Notes: a model not told the origin generated them from the letters alone. 64,000 bases of DNA from Ctenosaura bakeri (GCA_948474755.1 CAOLHI010000252.1:248001-312000), one strand, 5' to 3'; shown: positions 11,847 through 22,698, numbered from the stretch's first letter. Program-made: numbers and translations.

Positions 11847-12558
11847 CTATCTGAAGACCCATCTAGCCCAAGGGTGAGCCAGAAGCTGTCCACAGGCAAC
11901 ATGCAGCCTGTCTGGCTCACATATCACCTGAGGACAACATTATGTGAGTGAGATACCAATAGCTGATTGCTCTTTCCTTTAAGATATGTATCAAACACTT
12001 TGAAAGGCACTCTGGTAACAGTCACGCTTAAGATAGATGCTTTCACTTCTTTGTTTTTTCTCAAAAACTGCCACACAGTTGCTATAAATCCTTCTATTAG
12101 CATCTTGCAAAGACCAAGTAGCCAATGAAGGGACACTTAAAGCCTCATTTGATACCACCAAAGGTATTCTTTGGTGCCACTACTTTACACAGTTCCTCCC
12201 CAATGCCCAGACATGCTCAAACACCAGACAGTCAGTGACAGACAGCTGGGGCTTTTTGGTGTGTGTGTGTGTGTGTTTTACAATCATCAGTGTGACAACA
12301 GAAAAACAGCACCTTCATTAAGTTTTTAAAACCCTGTCATTTTTAAACCCGCTTTGTGATTCTGAACTTGGAGGTTCCACAAACATACACGCCAGGGGTG
12401 AACAATGACAGAATACTAAAAACTATGCAGAATTCATCTCTCAGCAGCAGCACAGATAGATCACAAGACACATAACTTCAATAAAGTCTGATATGAATTC
12501 CCAAAAGACAAAGAGAATCAGACGGGAAAAGGCAGAAAGTAGAAGTGTGGTGGTAGAA
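11847..12558. other. No gene; short GT tract
   Basis: Unique sequence with a (GT)n run at about 12259-12276. No exon or larger repeat is recognised. Confidence 0.4.
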
Positions 12559-12772
12559 AGCCAGTGTGGTATAGTGATTTGAAGGCTAGACTACGACTCT
12601 GGAGACCAGCGCTCAAATCCCTGTTCTGCCATGGAAACCCACTGGGCGACCTTGGGCAAGGCACGTACCTCAGCCTCAGAAGCAGGTAAAGGCAAAAACC
12701 CCTTTGAATAAATCTTGCCAAGAAAACTTGTGACAGGTTCAGCTTGGGGTCACCACAAATCAGAAATGACTT
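12559..12772 (+). mobile_element. tRNA-derived SINE with RTE-like tail
   Basis: Nearly complete. The head is 'agccagtgtggtatagtgat' (A-box region) and 'cgctcaaatcc' (degraded B box at 12610-12620), followed by 'ccatggaaacccactgggcg'. The 3' part is 'atcttgccaagaaaac' then 'ggtcaccacaaatcagaaat'. The tail runs directly into a GGA microsatellite. Confidence 0.9.
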
Positions 12773-12836
12773 GGAGGAGGAGGGGGGAGGAGGAGGAGGA
12801 GGAGGAGGAGGAGGAGGAGGAGGAGGAGGAGGAGGG
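12773..12836 (+). repeat. (GGA)n microsatellite at SINE tail
   Basis: About 20 GAG/GGA units with one interruption (gggggg near 12783). It begins exactly where the preceding SINE's tail should be, so the repeat probably grew from that tail. On the minus strand it encodes a meaningless poly-proline run. Confidence 0.95.
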
Positions 12837-12908
12837 TGATTATAGGATAACATGGCAACAACTCCTGCTTTCTTTTCTTGTGCAAATATAAGGGATGCTT
12901 CTTTGGCT

Positions 12909-13146
12909 AACCCTGGTGGCACAGTGGTTAAATGCCAGTACTGCAAGCCACAAGGTTGTGAGTTCGATCCTGCCCGGCTCCAAGGTTGACTCAGCCTTCC
13001 ATCCTTTCGCAGGTTGGTAAAATGAGTACCCAGCTTGTTGGGGGCATGTATAGAAACGTTTCGAAATACATGCTATTTGTAAGTTGTTCGCCGCCTTGAT
13101 CCATATGGAGAGGCGGGATACAAATAAATAAATAAATAAAAAATAA
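12909..13146 (+). mobile_element. Sauria-type tRNA SINE
   Basis: The head 'ccctggtggcacagtggtta' contains a good A box, and 'gagttcgatcc' at 12960-12970 a good B box for RNA polymerase III. The body has 'ggtaaaatgagtacccagct' and ends in 'gaggcgggatacaaataaat' with an AAAT tail. This structure is characteristic of the squamate Sauria SINE family, known to be mobilised by Bov-B LINEs. It is the best single clue that the host is a squamate. Confidence 0.9.
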
Positions 13147-13983
13147 GAAACGCTATGCCCTGTCCATCCCATTCCCTAGGGGGACCCATTCACCCATTTT
13201 TGGATCAAATCCATAACTTTTCATAAATGCTCTTAATGGGGATTCCCAGTCCCTACCCCCATTCTTATGTAGGAGACACCTGCCCATATGTCAGCTGGCT
13301 CTGATTCTTCACTTCTCACCATCTAGCCTTCTCAATGTCTTCTTTGTTCATTTTACGGGCTGAAGCAAGCTACAGTTGGCTGTCTCATTCAGTCAGTAAA
13401 CTCTGTTTTCCTTCAAACCAAGAGTTAAAAACTACCAAATTCACATTCTAGCACTGCCTCAGAGCCACCTGACAGACTGAGGTACCACACTCCCCAAAAC
13501 CCACTGAAGTGGAAAGAAATTTTCTTTAAATCAAACATCATCCTGAAATCCTACAAAATTGTTGCATTTCAAATTATCAGGGAAGACTGTTGCAGGGGGC
13601 AGCGATCAAAATCATATTTCGCACTTCAAAGTCTGGCTCTACTGTGAAATCCAAATATCACATTTCAGATTAACCACTGTTACTATGGTACTATTACTAT
13701 GTAGTCATCCTCTCGTCAGCTATTATTCTGCGAGTACAACACAAAATTCACAGTGGGATTCAGCATCCGAAAACCTGCAGATTTGATACCTCTAGTTTAA
13801 GCTTTCTACCTTCCCACCTACAGTGTGTGAGTGTGCGGCAATTTCAAATGCATAACAAATATGTAGCTCTGATTTGTTTTACTGACATATTTTTTAAAAG
13901 CTAGCAGCTCACAACAGCAGGGTAAAAATGACCTTTCACAAGAGGCTCATTCAAAATCAAATTTCCCATCTCGCAGGGCCTAC
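13147..13983 (-). other. Probable intron sequence, no other feature
   Basis: Lies directly downstream of the 13984-14072 exon on the minus strand. I see no repeat of note and no further exon. Confidence 0.4.
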
Positions 13984-14072
13984 CTTGAAGTTCACCACTC
14001 CTGCTGTAGAGCTCCCTCCTCTGTTCCCGCAAATAGGCACTCATGCTAATAGCATGGGAAGATGACTCAAAC
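13984..14072 (-). CDS. Internal coding exon of an unidentified host gene (89 nt)
   Basis: On the minus strand the exon is bounded by a good acceptor (tgtttttcattgcag) and a donor (CAAG/GTAGGC). It is read with one base carried in from the previous exon and ends in phase 1. The encoded segment is [20 protein letters not shown] followed by LYSRSGELQ, then the first base of a Gly, Ala, Val, Glu or Asp codon. The incoming phase matches the donor phase of the 18253-18398 exon, which makes an AAG lysine codon across the junction. The residue content is hydrophilic and looks like part of a cytoplasmic or nuclear protein. I do not recognise the family. Alternatives are a pseudogene or chance match; the phase match argues against both. 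Confidence 0.7.
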
Positions 14073-15180
14073 CTGCAATGAAAAACACACGGTGCACCAA
14101 TAAGCATTATGAGTAAATTGTGGACACAAAAGCCTTTTCCTCTAGAAACCAAGTCAAGGCCAGCTTCAGTAAGATATACACCATATATCAACAAGTGTCT
14201 CTCAAGAGGAGAAGTGGCCACTACTAGTGACCTGTCAAAGCCAAACAACATCATAGTTCTCTAGGCATTTGAGAAAGACCCTGAATCCCTCCCCTTTATT
14301 TATCTTTTTGTTCAATTAATTCAATGGCTAAGGCCCAAACTAGATGTGATAAGGACAGGTATGACTGCTGGTTCACGTATCTGTTCCACTTGACATGTAA
14401 TGCAAAGCATTAGTGGGGAGGAGGTTCCAGAAATGGAGCTAGCACCTGCTTGTCCATTCTCCATTGCTCAAGGATGCTAGCTCCATGCTAGAAACAAGCC
14501 AACCTGCAATAAAGAGTAGCTGAGGTGACTGAAATATAAGGGTGGTAAGCTGTGGCTGGGCTTCTCATTCACAGTGACATTTCCATGCTAAAAGAAGACC
14601 ATCATGGCCAACAGATAGCAAGATATTCTTACTTCAGTCTTATAACTCTTACTCTAAGGTGCTATTTATTTCACACTGTTTTGCAATCACTACACAACTG
14701 TTTTTCAGTCACTCCATAAGTATTTGGCAATCACTACAGTTCTGGAAGAGACTGATGCTGCTCTCCTCACAAGCGTGTCTTTTCTAACCTACAACTCCCA
14801 CATACTGTGGGACATTCACAGTCCTTTGGGGATTTGTACCTAAGTGTCACTGGTCTCTATCCAACAATTCGCTTAGCTGAATCTAGGTATCCCTGCTCTA
14901 AATCCAACTAGTTCTTTTTGGATATTATGATAAAACATGTTCTATCACAGCCTTTACCCAACCTAGTTTGTAGCTTGTAACCTGTAGCCCTATATGACAA
15001 GAGTCTAGAGTATCACAAGGACGATACACATAAAAACCTATCCTGGCTTTGAGATATTTTAGGAAAGCCCTCAGTACCAGCACCCTGAGAAGCACATTTG
15101 ATGAAGACATGATTCAGTGGCTGCTCTAAATTATACATCATATACATTATACAAGTTATACAAAAATCACATAACTGTTT
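14073..15180 (-). other. Probable intron, proximal part
   Basis: Intron sequence if the two flanking exons are real. It contains a small piece of a palindromic repeat near 14788-14840 ('acaactcccacatactgtgg') and nothing else I can name. Confidence 0.35.
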
Positions 15181-15722
15181 TAAAGTTAATTGCTCTGGCT
15201 GCCAGTACACTTCTGATCTGTATTCAAGGTGCTGGCAATGATGTTTAAAGCCCTGAATCCCTTGGAAACTCAGTGTTTGAAGGAGTGTCTCACCATACAT
15301 ATGGTCACTAAAATTATGGCCTGCTGGAAGGGCCCTTTTCTAAATCCTACCAGTCAGGGCAATATACCGTAGTGGATAGAACAGAAGACTCTTTGCTGTG
15401 GCACTCCAATTGTAGAACATCCTCCCCTTGGAGGAGCAATTTCCACTCACATTGGTGTAATTCTGATGAATAAGTAAAAATGTGGTTGTTCACTAAGGTT
15501 TTGGGGCCTAATTGTTTCTACACAACCTTTTCATATACATGGCTTTAAATCAAACTGTTCTAATTTGTCCTTTTTAAATTGTTATATTGTTTAATATGCT
15601 TTCAGCGTTTTAAATTCATGTTTATTATTATGTGTTTTAAATCTGTCAGATTAGTTTTGTTATACTGTTCTGAGATTTCTAAAGAGAAGGTGGGATACAA
15701 ATATTTAAATTAAATGAATAAA
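15181..15722 (+). mobile_element. L2 LINE, 3' end
   Basis: Begins with the L2 C-terminal region 'gctctggctgccagtacact' and 'tttaaagccctgaatccctt', then runs through a T-rich 3' untranslated part to 'gaaggtgggatacaaatatt'. It is heavily mutated and has no usable reading frame. It is related to the L2 pieces at 28090, 35573 and 37828. Confidence 0.75.
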
Positions 15723-16162
15723 TGTCTATTCTGTTTGGCTTGGTTCTCAACCAGGGTAATCTAAAATGTGAAGAGTCAACTGACAGGTGAGTGGGCCTCA
15801 GAACGGGAAGCAGAGATAGGAGACAGCTACTCCATCTGGTAAGACAAATGCCAAAGAAAAAGGACAAACAACACAACACAGGTATTATCAAACACATGCA
15901 TCTCTCGACAGGATGAGAAGTGCCATTTCAGCAGAGATCTCTACAGACGTGGTGACAGCTGACAGATAACTCAACCTGAGATCCCAGCAAGTACTGCTGT
16001 CACTGTGGTGAGAGCAATGATGCGAGAATGAGCATCAAGAGACATGCTCTTCTTATTAAGCAATTATGCCTTCCTTCATTTCCATCACACAGAAACAAGC
16101 ACAGGGGTCTACAGCAATGAAGCTAATGTGTTAACATACGAGTGGGATGGGAGTTAAGATTA
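15723..16162. other. No gene recognised
   Basis: Unique sequence inside the presumed intron. No supported feature. Confidence 0.35.
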
Positions 16163-16331
16163 TCTAGAGAGTGTGGTGGAGTTTCCTTCTTTGGAGGCTT
16201 TTAAACAGAGGTTGGATGTTGAGAATGCTTTGATTGTGTCTTCCTGCATGGCAGAATAGGGTTGGGCTGCATGGCCCTTGGTATCTCTTCCAACTTTATG
16301 ATTGCATTATTCTATTCTATGATTCTATGAA
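16163..16331 (+). mobile_element. CR1 LINE, short 3' end
   Basis: Carries 'ggaggcttttaaacagaggt', 'cctgcatggcagaatagggt' and a clear terminal ATTCTATG repeat ('tattctattctatgattcta'). This is the canonical short CR1 3' tail and fixes the orientation. Confidence 0.9.
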
Positions 16332-16466
16332 AACTAGTTAAAACAGTTCAAGACAATCTAAATCCATACATATGAGCAGATTTAGACAAATCAATTAGGC
16401 CTCAAAAGCCTTGTGTTCCTTCATCAGAGAAAGGCAGGTATAAATTGAATGAATTAATAGATAGTT

Positions 16467-16513
16467 GGATGGATGGATGGACGGACGGACGGACGCGGAC
16501 GGACGGACGGACG

Positions 16514-16557
<44 letters not shown>
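16467..16557 (+). repeat. Compound tetranucleotide microsatellite
   Basis: Three successive blocks: (GGAT)n, (GGAC)n with one interruption (ggacgcggac at 16491-16500), then (AGAC)n. Each block differs from the next by one base, so the array records stepwise motif mutation and spread. Confidence 0.95.
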
Positions 16558-18252
16558 TAATAGCATCCCCCTTGTTGGCACTATTGTCTCTTCTGTTAAT
16601 TCCTATCATTTTTACCCGTATGTTCTCAGGCTGTCTTCCATGCTCTGAGTCAAGGATCTCTTCACAGGAGATATATAATGCTATTCCTCTCCCTTCCTAC
16701 CCCTCAGTTGCTGCCTTCCAATCACGAGTCCCATCCCACAAACTTTCAGTAATGCCTATTAAATCAAAGAGATTCTGTCTGTGAGGCACTCAAGAAAGTG
16801 AAATAAATAAATTGGCAGAAACTGTTCACCATGTTCCCAAAGCTCCCATCCATGTTCAAGTAATTTTAATATTAATTTTAATAGGAGGCAAACCATGCTT
16901 TCCATTAGTCTATCAAAGTGTTTTACTCTGGAGCTGAATTGGTCTCCCAAATATTCTACAAATTAGTCAAAGGGAAATTAAGAAAGCTAAAAGCCAGAAG
17001 TATAAAAGAAGAATCTGAAAGTCACCATGTAAAAGATTACGACTAAATCAAAGCAGTGACTGGGTGCATCCAGAGAAATATCATCTGACGAAAAGCAGAC
17101 AAACCAACAATGGCCCAAGGACAAAACTCTAGGGTCAAGCACCATCATGGAAGAAAGGAAACGTGATCACCAACACAGGCCAAGAGTTGCCCTTACCCTT
17201 CAAATGCTTTGCTTAACTATTTCCACGTGAGAGAGGATGCAGAAAATTCTAAAGCATGCCAGAGTTTTAGAGGCAGAGCCCAAACAATCTCAGTAACTTC
17301 ATTCACAGGTGGAATCAGCAACTCTCCTCTCTTCCGCATACACTCATCAGATAGTGTTGTGATCTCTTTTCACCAGGAATGGGCAAGGGAGTTTGCTTAT
17401 CTCTTCCACCTATCCTAACAGAGACTTAAGGTGTGTGAAGTGAGAAGCTGGCCAATCTTGGGCTGAACCAGACAATCATAGCTCATGGAAGGCTGTGAAG
17501 GGGGCCCTAAGGGGAAAGGATACTGTTTAGAAGACTGTCTGTAAAAGAGTGGGTTAGGGTAGTCAGAGACAGAGTGAGAGCCAGTTAGATAGAGAAGAAC
17601 TGGTAACATCTGAATGGGTTTTGGGAGCTGCAACTCTGGAGAGAGTTTGGGGAGTTCATGTTTATTTGTTATATGATAAATCTTTACTGGTTTTATTTTG
17701 CACAGCTATGTCTGACTGTTTTCATTTCAGAATTAAAGGAAGCACTGGCCATATTTTACCACACTGAACCAACTAATGAACACAGCCTCTTGTCCAGCAT
17801 TAAGGTCACTTTGAGACCTGAGTACCAAATCCAGGAAGGGATCTTGAGATAAAAGGGCAAGGTGAGTGACAAGAGCCCTGGGTTGGAACTGCGAGGCAGA
17901 CTGGATAGGGGTTCCCTCACAGGGTGTAACTGTATGACAGAGCTAAAAAGAGCTCTCAAAGTTCAGATTTTTCCTTCTCTCCCATCCTTCCTCTTCCAGA
18001 TATCTTTTTCTTTTCCTCACTCACCATTCCATCTCTCCTGCCCTTTTTAGAAATCTCAGGGAGGGAGGGCTCCAAATTTACATGGAAATAGCAGAGTCTC
18101 CTTAGGTCAATGACACGAATTCCACACAACAGAAGCACCTTTAGATGAATATAAAATCAGACTCTCAAACAAAAGGCAGTCATGGGGGCTCCTGGAGACT
18201 TCCAGTCTCAACACAAAGTACAGTTTGGGACAAATTGTGGAGCAGTACTTAC
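16558..18252 (-). other. Probable intron, distal part
   Basis: No repeat is clearly recognised between the microsatellite and the exon at 18253. Purine- and pyrimidine-rich patches occur at 17960-18060. Confidence 0.35.
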
Positions 18253-18398
18253 TTGAACAGAGAGGTTTTAGGTCTCTGGGGTTTCTTTTTGGCAAAGAAT
18301 GCTGCAAATTCCCTTCCAGAGCTGGCATAGCTAAGCTGAGCTGATGGTTCTGAAGATGCTCGTGTATTTTTCATATCTAAGTACTCGGTGAGCAGCAT
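18253..18398 (-). CDS. Internal coding exon of an unidentified host gene (146 nt)
   Basis: The clearest exon in the window. On the minus strand it has a textbook acceptor (gctatttttttctctccag) and donor (GTAAGTACTG). It is open in phase 0 for 48 codons and ends in phase 2 with AA, completed by G from the exon at 13984-14072. The product starts [20 protein letters not shown] and later contains [21 protein letters not shown] leucine/tyrosine-rich start is followed by a Ser-rich linker and a strongly basic patch that could bind phospholipid, nucleic acid or a partner protein. The first codon is ATG, but the strong acceptor directly before it makes an internal exon more likely than a start. I do not recognise the gene. 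Confidence 0.75.
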
Positions 18399-18643
18399 CT
18401 GGAGAGAAAAAAATAGCATTTTGAAGAAACCTGCTCAAGAGGTTTTGCAAAGAAGTCTCATATTAGGTAAAGGGGGTTAGTAAAGGTGACACAGACACAT
18501 AATTTAAAAAATTACTGCCACATTGAAGTACTGTTAGCAAGAATCCCTGGGAAAAAAACCAGTAAATTAATAAGCACTTATGAAATAACAGGGATTCAAT
18601 ACATTAGCTGACAACTTTGCCAGATTCACCTGTAATGCTATGT
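18399..18643 (-). other. Intron flank with polypyrimidine tract
   Basis: The acceptor and its pyrimidine tract occupy about 18399-18420 when read on the minus strand. The rest is unique sequence. Confidence 0.4.
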
Positions 18644-18925
18644 CTCAGAATCATGGAATCATAGATGAAAGGGGCCCCATGGGCTATCAAATCCAACCCT
18701 ATACGGAAAGCAGGAACTCCAGCTGGAGCATGCCCAGCAGGTAACTGTCTAGCCTCCTTCTGAAGATGTTGAGAGAAGGAGATCCCACCACCTCTCTAGA
18801 TAATTGCTTCCGCTGTTGAACCATTCTTACCATCAAGCAGTTCCTTCTGATGCTCCACCAAAATCTACCCTTCTGTAACTTAAAACTATTAGACTACCCT
18901 ATTTTCTGGAGCAAAGGAAAATTAA
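18644..18925 (-). mobile_element. CR1 LINE, 3' portion
   Basis: The plus strand begins 'cagaatcatggaatcataga' (reversed CR1 terminus) and continues through 'catcaagcagttccttctga' to 'attttctggagcaaaggaaa'. It is more diverged from the consensus than the copies at 48597 and 57327. Confidence 0.8.
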
Positions 18926-19270
18926 GATTAAAAAAAAAACTGTTTGTGATAGTATTGTTCCTTACACAAAAAGGTCTCCTGGATCTCCCATATATGCAGA
19001 CACTGCTGCTATGCTTTCAGCAAATATTTAATTGTACCAGGGAGCTGAAAATTTAGCTTGTTTTTTGAGACCAAACACTGGTGAATTTGAAAAGGACCAA
19101 CTTCCCCATGTGATTGGTGAGGCACATTGACACTCGACATAGCTTAACAACCATTCCATCTCTGCAAGGAATCTTGTGAACTGTAGTTCTGTGTGGAGGT
19201 GGCTCTCTACAACAAGATTCCTCAGGTCTATGAAAACTAAACCAAACCTGCATGCTCTAGTGCAAACAGG
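18926..19270. other. No gene; small inverted-repeat remnant
   Basis: At 19150-19220 'gtgaactgtagttctgtgtg' and the following bases resemble the core of common reptilian fold-back transposons, but the ends are not definable. Confidence 0.3.
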
Positions 19271-19440
19271 TGTTGTTGTGTGCTTTTAAGTCATTTCCAA
19301 CTAACAGGAGTTTTCTGGGGCCGAGAGTGTGTGACATGACCAAGGTTACCCAGTGGGTTTCCATGGCCAAGCTGGATATTGAACCCTGGTCTCCAGCATC
19401 ATAATCCAAGGCTCAAACCACTACATCATGCTGGCTGGCT
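19271..19440 (-). mobile_element. tRNA-derived SINE
   Basis: In reverse orientation: 'gttgttgtgtgcttttaagt' (tail side), then 'ccaaggttacccagtgggtt', 'gaaccctggtctccagcatc' (B-box side) and 'ccactacatcatgctggctg' (A-box side). There is an internal deletion after 'ctaacaggagttttctgggg'. Confidence 0.85.
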
Positions 19441-20361
19441 TTGCAAACAGTACCTAAGATACAACTAACTAGCTCTGTCACTAAGGTTAAAGGGAACAAT
19501 TCAGCTGTTGGTTGGGAGAAGGGAAGAACAAAGGATCTGATCATAAAAATAAATTCAACCTGATCAATACTCATGAGGGCATCATCTGGGCTTCCTAGGA
19601 ATACAGTGGGAGGATTGGATACCACATTTTAGCCTGCTAGGAAACTTCTTAACCTAATAGAAGAGCACTGTAGGTAACAAGTGGAACATATCAGTGAAGC
19701 AAAGATCTTATTTAAACAAATTAGCATGAAATAACAACCAGGCTGCTAATTAGACACAACTGAGAATTATTTTAAAAAAAGATACAACACAATTAAAGAT
19801 AACCTGATTTTATCCCTTAATATCTCAATTAGAATGCCAGTAAAGACACATCTAAAGTATCCACATTCCAATATAAAGAAGGCTGTTTTTCAATAGTAAA
19901 GTACCTATTTCTTTTGTTCACTTCTAAAGGCAGTCACATATTACATTTTTTTACAGATATATTTACAATTTATACGCACAGCTTTAAAAATAATGGGGAC
20001 TGAGTTCTGAAAGGCATCCACAGAGAGCATGGAAAGTTACTTTTGCAAGACATGAACATAATGACATGCTGAAGCTATCCATAACTCAGCAGTGAAAGGA
20101 TGCTAGTCTACGCCACGCAAAAACAAATTATCACAGCTCAGTTGTAGATGTCATGCTCATGTAATTATACACAGTTGTCCTGTGCACATTTTATACCCCA
20201 GAGGTTGGATTGGCTGAAGCTCCTGTCAAGAGGACAGTATGTCAGTTGTATTAGCACTAGGTCTGGTATAGAATGGAAAACAGTCTTTCCAGGATAATTT
20301 TTTTTAAATAAAGCATCCGGGGCAGGCAGAAATATGAAGGCCTGGGGCAGAGTAGGGAGGG

Positions 20362-20364
<3 letters not shown>
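19441..20364. other. No gene recognised
   Basis: AT-rich unique sequence within the presumed intron. No supported feature. Confidence 0.35.
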
Positions 20365-20434
<70 letters not shown>

Positions 20435-20446
20435 AGAGAGAGAGAA
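20365..20446 (+). repeat. (GA)n-(GAAA)n microsatellite
   Basis: A GA block, a GAAA block of about ten units and a short GA block in succession. All purine on one strand, so it can form triplex or other non-B DNA. Open frames across it (poly Ser/Leu/Phe on the minus strand) are artefacts. Confidence 0.95.
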
Positions 20447-21544
20447 GTGGTGGAGGCTTTTCCCATTTGTTCTCAAAACTGTTTTTCCCTAGGATTTTAG
20501 AACAGTTTCTTTCTGAATAATGAACAAAATGCTTAAAACAAGGAGCTCACATGTTTAATACCCCAAAATTACTACTAAAAGCTATTCAAGAGGACAACTT
20601 TGATGTACACAAGCATCAGATCATTACAAATTCCTGGGCTAGATTACCCTTTTCTCAATTCTTTTCAGAAATGAAGGTTATGTATACTTGACACCATGAA
20701 GAACTAGTGGAAATAGAATAATTTTCTCTATTTTATTTTATTTATTTTATTTTTGTCACAAAGGTTGCCTAATCCTCAAAGTGGCAAAAAGGAAGAGTTT
20801 CTCTATAGTTCCTTACAGTTTGGGAATTTATAGCTCCATTTGTAGCTAAATAAATAAACAAATATCAGCTCAATTTCTAATTTTTTTACCTTCAAGCATG
20901 ACCACTTTGTGCAAGCCAAATATAGATAATGATTTGTCTTAAATGTTCATAAATAACAACCTGAGTTTCAAGCTGTAACACTGCATTTTTCCCCTTTTTT
21001 CTCAAAATTTACAGGAAAAAACATCAGAGAAAAGACTAGATTTCTTTCTATGACTTCAACATTTGTTGGACGTTTACCTTTCTGGAGCAGAGAGGGAGGA
21101 GAATTACCTCCATTCCTCTGCTGTTTGTCCACTACCTTTAGTTAATGTACAAGTAAAGATGGCTCAGGCTACTACCACCAATTGGTGTGGGGGGCAATAA
21201 CTAAATCCAAAGGAAAGGCTGAGATAACTAATCAGGTAACAGAACAATGCAACAGATAACTGGCCAGGACAACCCAGTCCCCCCAATGCAAACTAAGCAA
21301 ATGTTGCAACTCATGAGAACTTGATGATGATCATCTCATAATGACAACAACAAATGATGGACGTTATACATAAACTAGTAGCAGTAATAGTAATCATAGA
21401 AAACACGTAACGACAACAGCAATGATAGGTCTTAACAACAATGGAAATGGAAGTTTTACAGTAGGATGATCACGGAGGCAAGCTAGACATGCAGTATTGC
21501 TCCACCTATACATCAGTCCTTTAAAGGAGTATATGCATGTGTAA
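20447..21544. other. No gene recognised
   Basis: AT-rich, with a TTTTA-type tract at 20728-20756 and a scattered CAA/ATG-rich stretch at 21340-21440. No exon is supported. Confidence 0.35.
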
Positions 21545-21885
21545 CAAAAGTGAGGTTCTTGTAGCACATTTGAGATTAACTGAAAGAAAAAAAGTTAGTA
21601 GCATAAACTTTCATAGACTTATGTCTCCTTCATCAGACGCAAGGAGTGAAGTGCTGAGGAACAGAACAACCTTGTCACACCATCACTATACCCACAGGTT
21701 TTGCACTTCTATTGCTATTCACACACACAGCTTGTTCATTCCATAGCACTCCGCTCCATGCGTGTGATGAAGCAGACTTAAGTCAACAAAACCTTATGCT
21801 ACCAACTTCTTTCTCTCAGTCTCAAAGGATCTACTAGATTCCTTTACATACTGATCCAGACTAACACGGCTCTGCCTTTGAAGAC
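21545..21885. mobile_element. Penelope-like element end, fold-back arrangement
   Basis: An approximately 85-bp sequence is present twice in opposite directions: reversed near 21555-21642 and forward near 21758-21850. Both arms share 'gatgaag', 'cttatgct' or its variant, and a 'cttt.tctcag' stretch, then 'ctcaaa'. The right side ends in 'ccagactaacacggctctgc'. The same tail type follows the Penelope GIY-YIG coding fragment at 44501-44551, which links it to Penelope-like retroelements. Their ends are known to occur in direct and inverted orientation. Confidence 0.6.
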
Positions 21886-22290
21886 TCAGGTGAATAGCCT
21901 TTTATTCCTCCTCTCACCACAGTATTTTACTGTTTGGTTATTGCCAGAGGTATAGCTGCGGGAAGGCGGGAATGAGATGTCACACCCACCAATAAGAATT
22001 CTGCCACCCCAAAGAAATTTTCCTTCAGCCCCCAAATTTTTGGCATTCCAGTTGAGTATTTAGACATACAATTGAGGCAGCCACAGAAAAAGGAGGCAAA
22101 GTTGTCAAAGAAATGCAAACACAGCAAATGTAAGTGTTCTAGATGTGAGTGATTTTGCAATGTTACAAGTTTGGGAAGAACTTATTCAGGAGCCTTCATT
22201 TTGCGCCCTCACCACCTTTAGCTGCACCCCTGGTTGTATGTGATTTACATCTTCAGAGATACAGAATTGATTAAGACAAGCAAGTCTTAC
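21886..22290. other. No gene recognised
   Basis: Unique sequence on the donor side of the candidate exon at 22291-22350. 'gcgccctcaccacctttagctgcacccctg' type wording near 22202-22232 resembles the end of a common short transposon but is too short to assign. Confidence 0.3.
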
Positions 22291-22350
22291 TTCAAGAGCA
22301 GATTGCTGGATGCACACATACAAGCCCTGGTACAGATAAGTGCCCAGCTT
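22291..22350 (-). CDS. Candidate coding exon upstream of the 18253 exon (60 nt)
   Basis: On the minus strand it has an acceptor (gcttgttgcatttag) and a strong donor (GTAAGACT). It is open for exactly 20 codons, KLGTYLYQGLYVCIQQSALE, with phase 0 at both ends. It would join in frame to MLLTEYL of the exon at 18398. The pyrimidine tract is mediocre. A better acceptor lies 50 bp further upstream (ctttcttccttag), but using it puts a stop in this frame, and its open frame ends in phase 2, which does not fit the next exon. The call is therefore moderate. Confidence 0.45.
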
Positions 22351-22698
22351 CTAAATGCAACAAGCTGCTTGGCCGGCATTGCAAGAGACTAAGGAAGAAA
22401 GAAAGGGAGACACTGAATCTGAACCGTCTCCATGCATTCCTCTCCCTGTTTCTGATGCATCATATTTGTCGGACTATTACATTTCTCCCAAAAAGCTAAG
22501 GATGATGGCCAAGGGGGTTAATTTCAACCCTGCTACACACAAAACAGGGTTTCAGAAGATTTAGAGGAATGGGAAGCAAAAAATGGCTGAGAACTTCAAA
22601 TAATTTTAAGTAACGTTTTTCTAGGGAGAAGAGAAAACCTTATTGGAGAATATGCCTATTACCTTTAAGTACTAGCTTCACGGGGTAGCAATTATTAC
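22351..22698. other. No further gene recognised
   Basis: Presumed intron upstream of the candidate exon. The pyrimidine-rich tract and AG at about 22390-22410 (minus strand) could be an alternative acceptor. Confidence 0.3.

Noticed and set aside
12518..12946. Poly-proline open frame on the minus strand
   Set aside because: The proline run is the (GGA)n microsatellite read backwards, flanked by two SINEs.
12909..12975. Possible functional tRNA gene
   Set aside because: A and B boxes are present, but the sequence continues into a Sauria-type SINE body and there is no cloverleaf end.
16445..16784. Frames encoding TDRQTDRQ-type repeats
   Set aside because: Translation of a tetranucleotide microsatellite.
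20165..20476. Ser/Leu/Phe-rich frames resembling a signal or membrane segment
   Set aside because: Produced by the GA/GAAA microsatellite, not by a protein.
22355..22564. 69-codon plus-strand frame next to the candidate exon
   Set aside because: No homology is apparent and it is the antisense flank of the candidate minus-strand exon.
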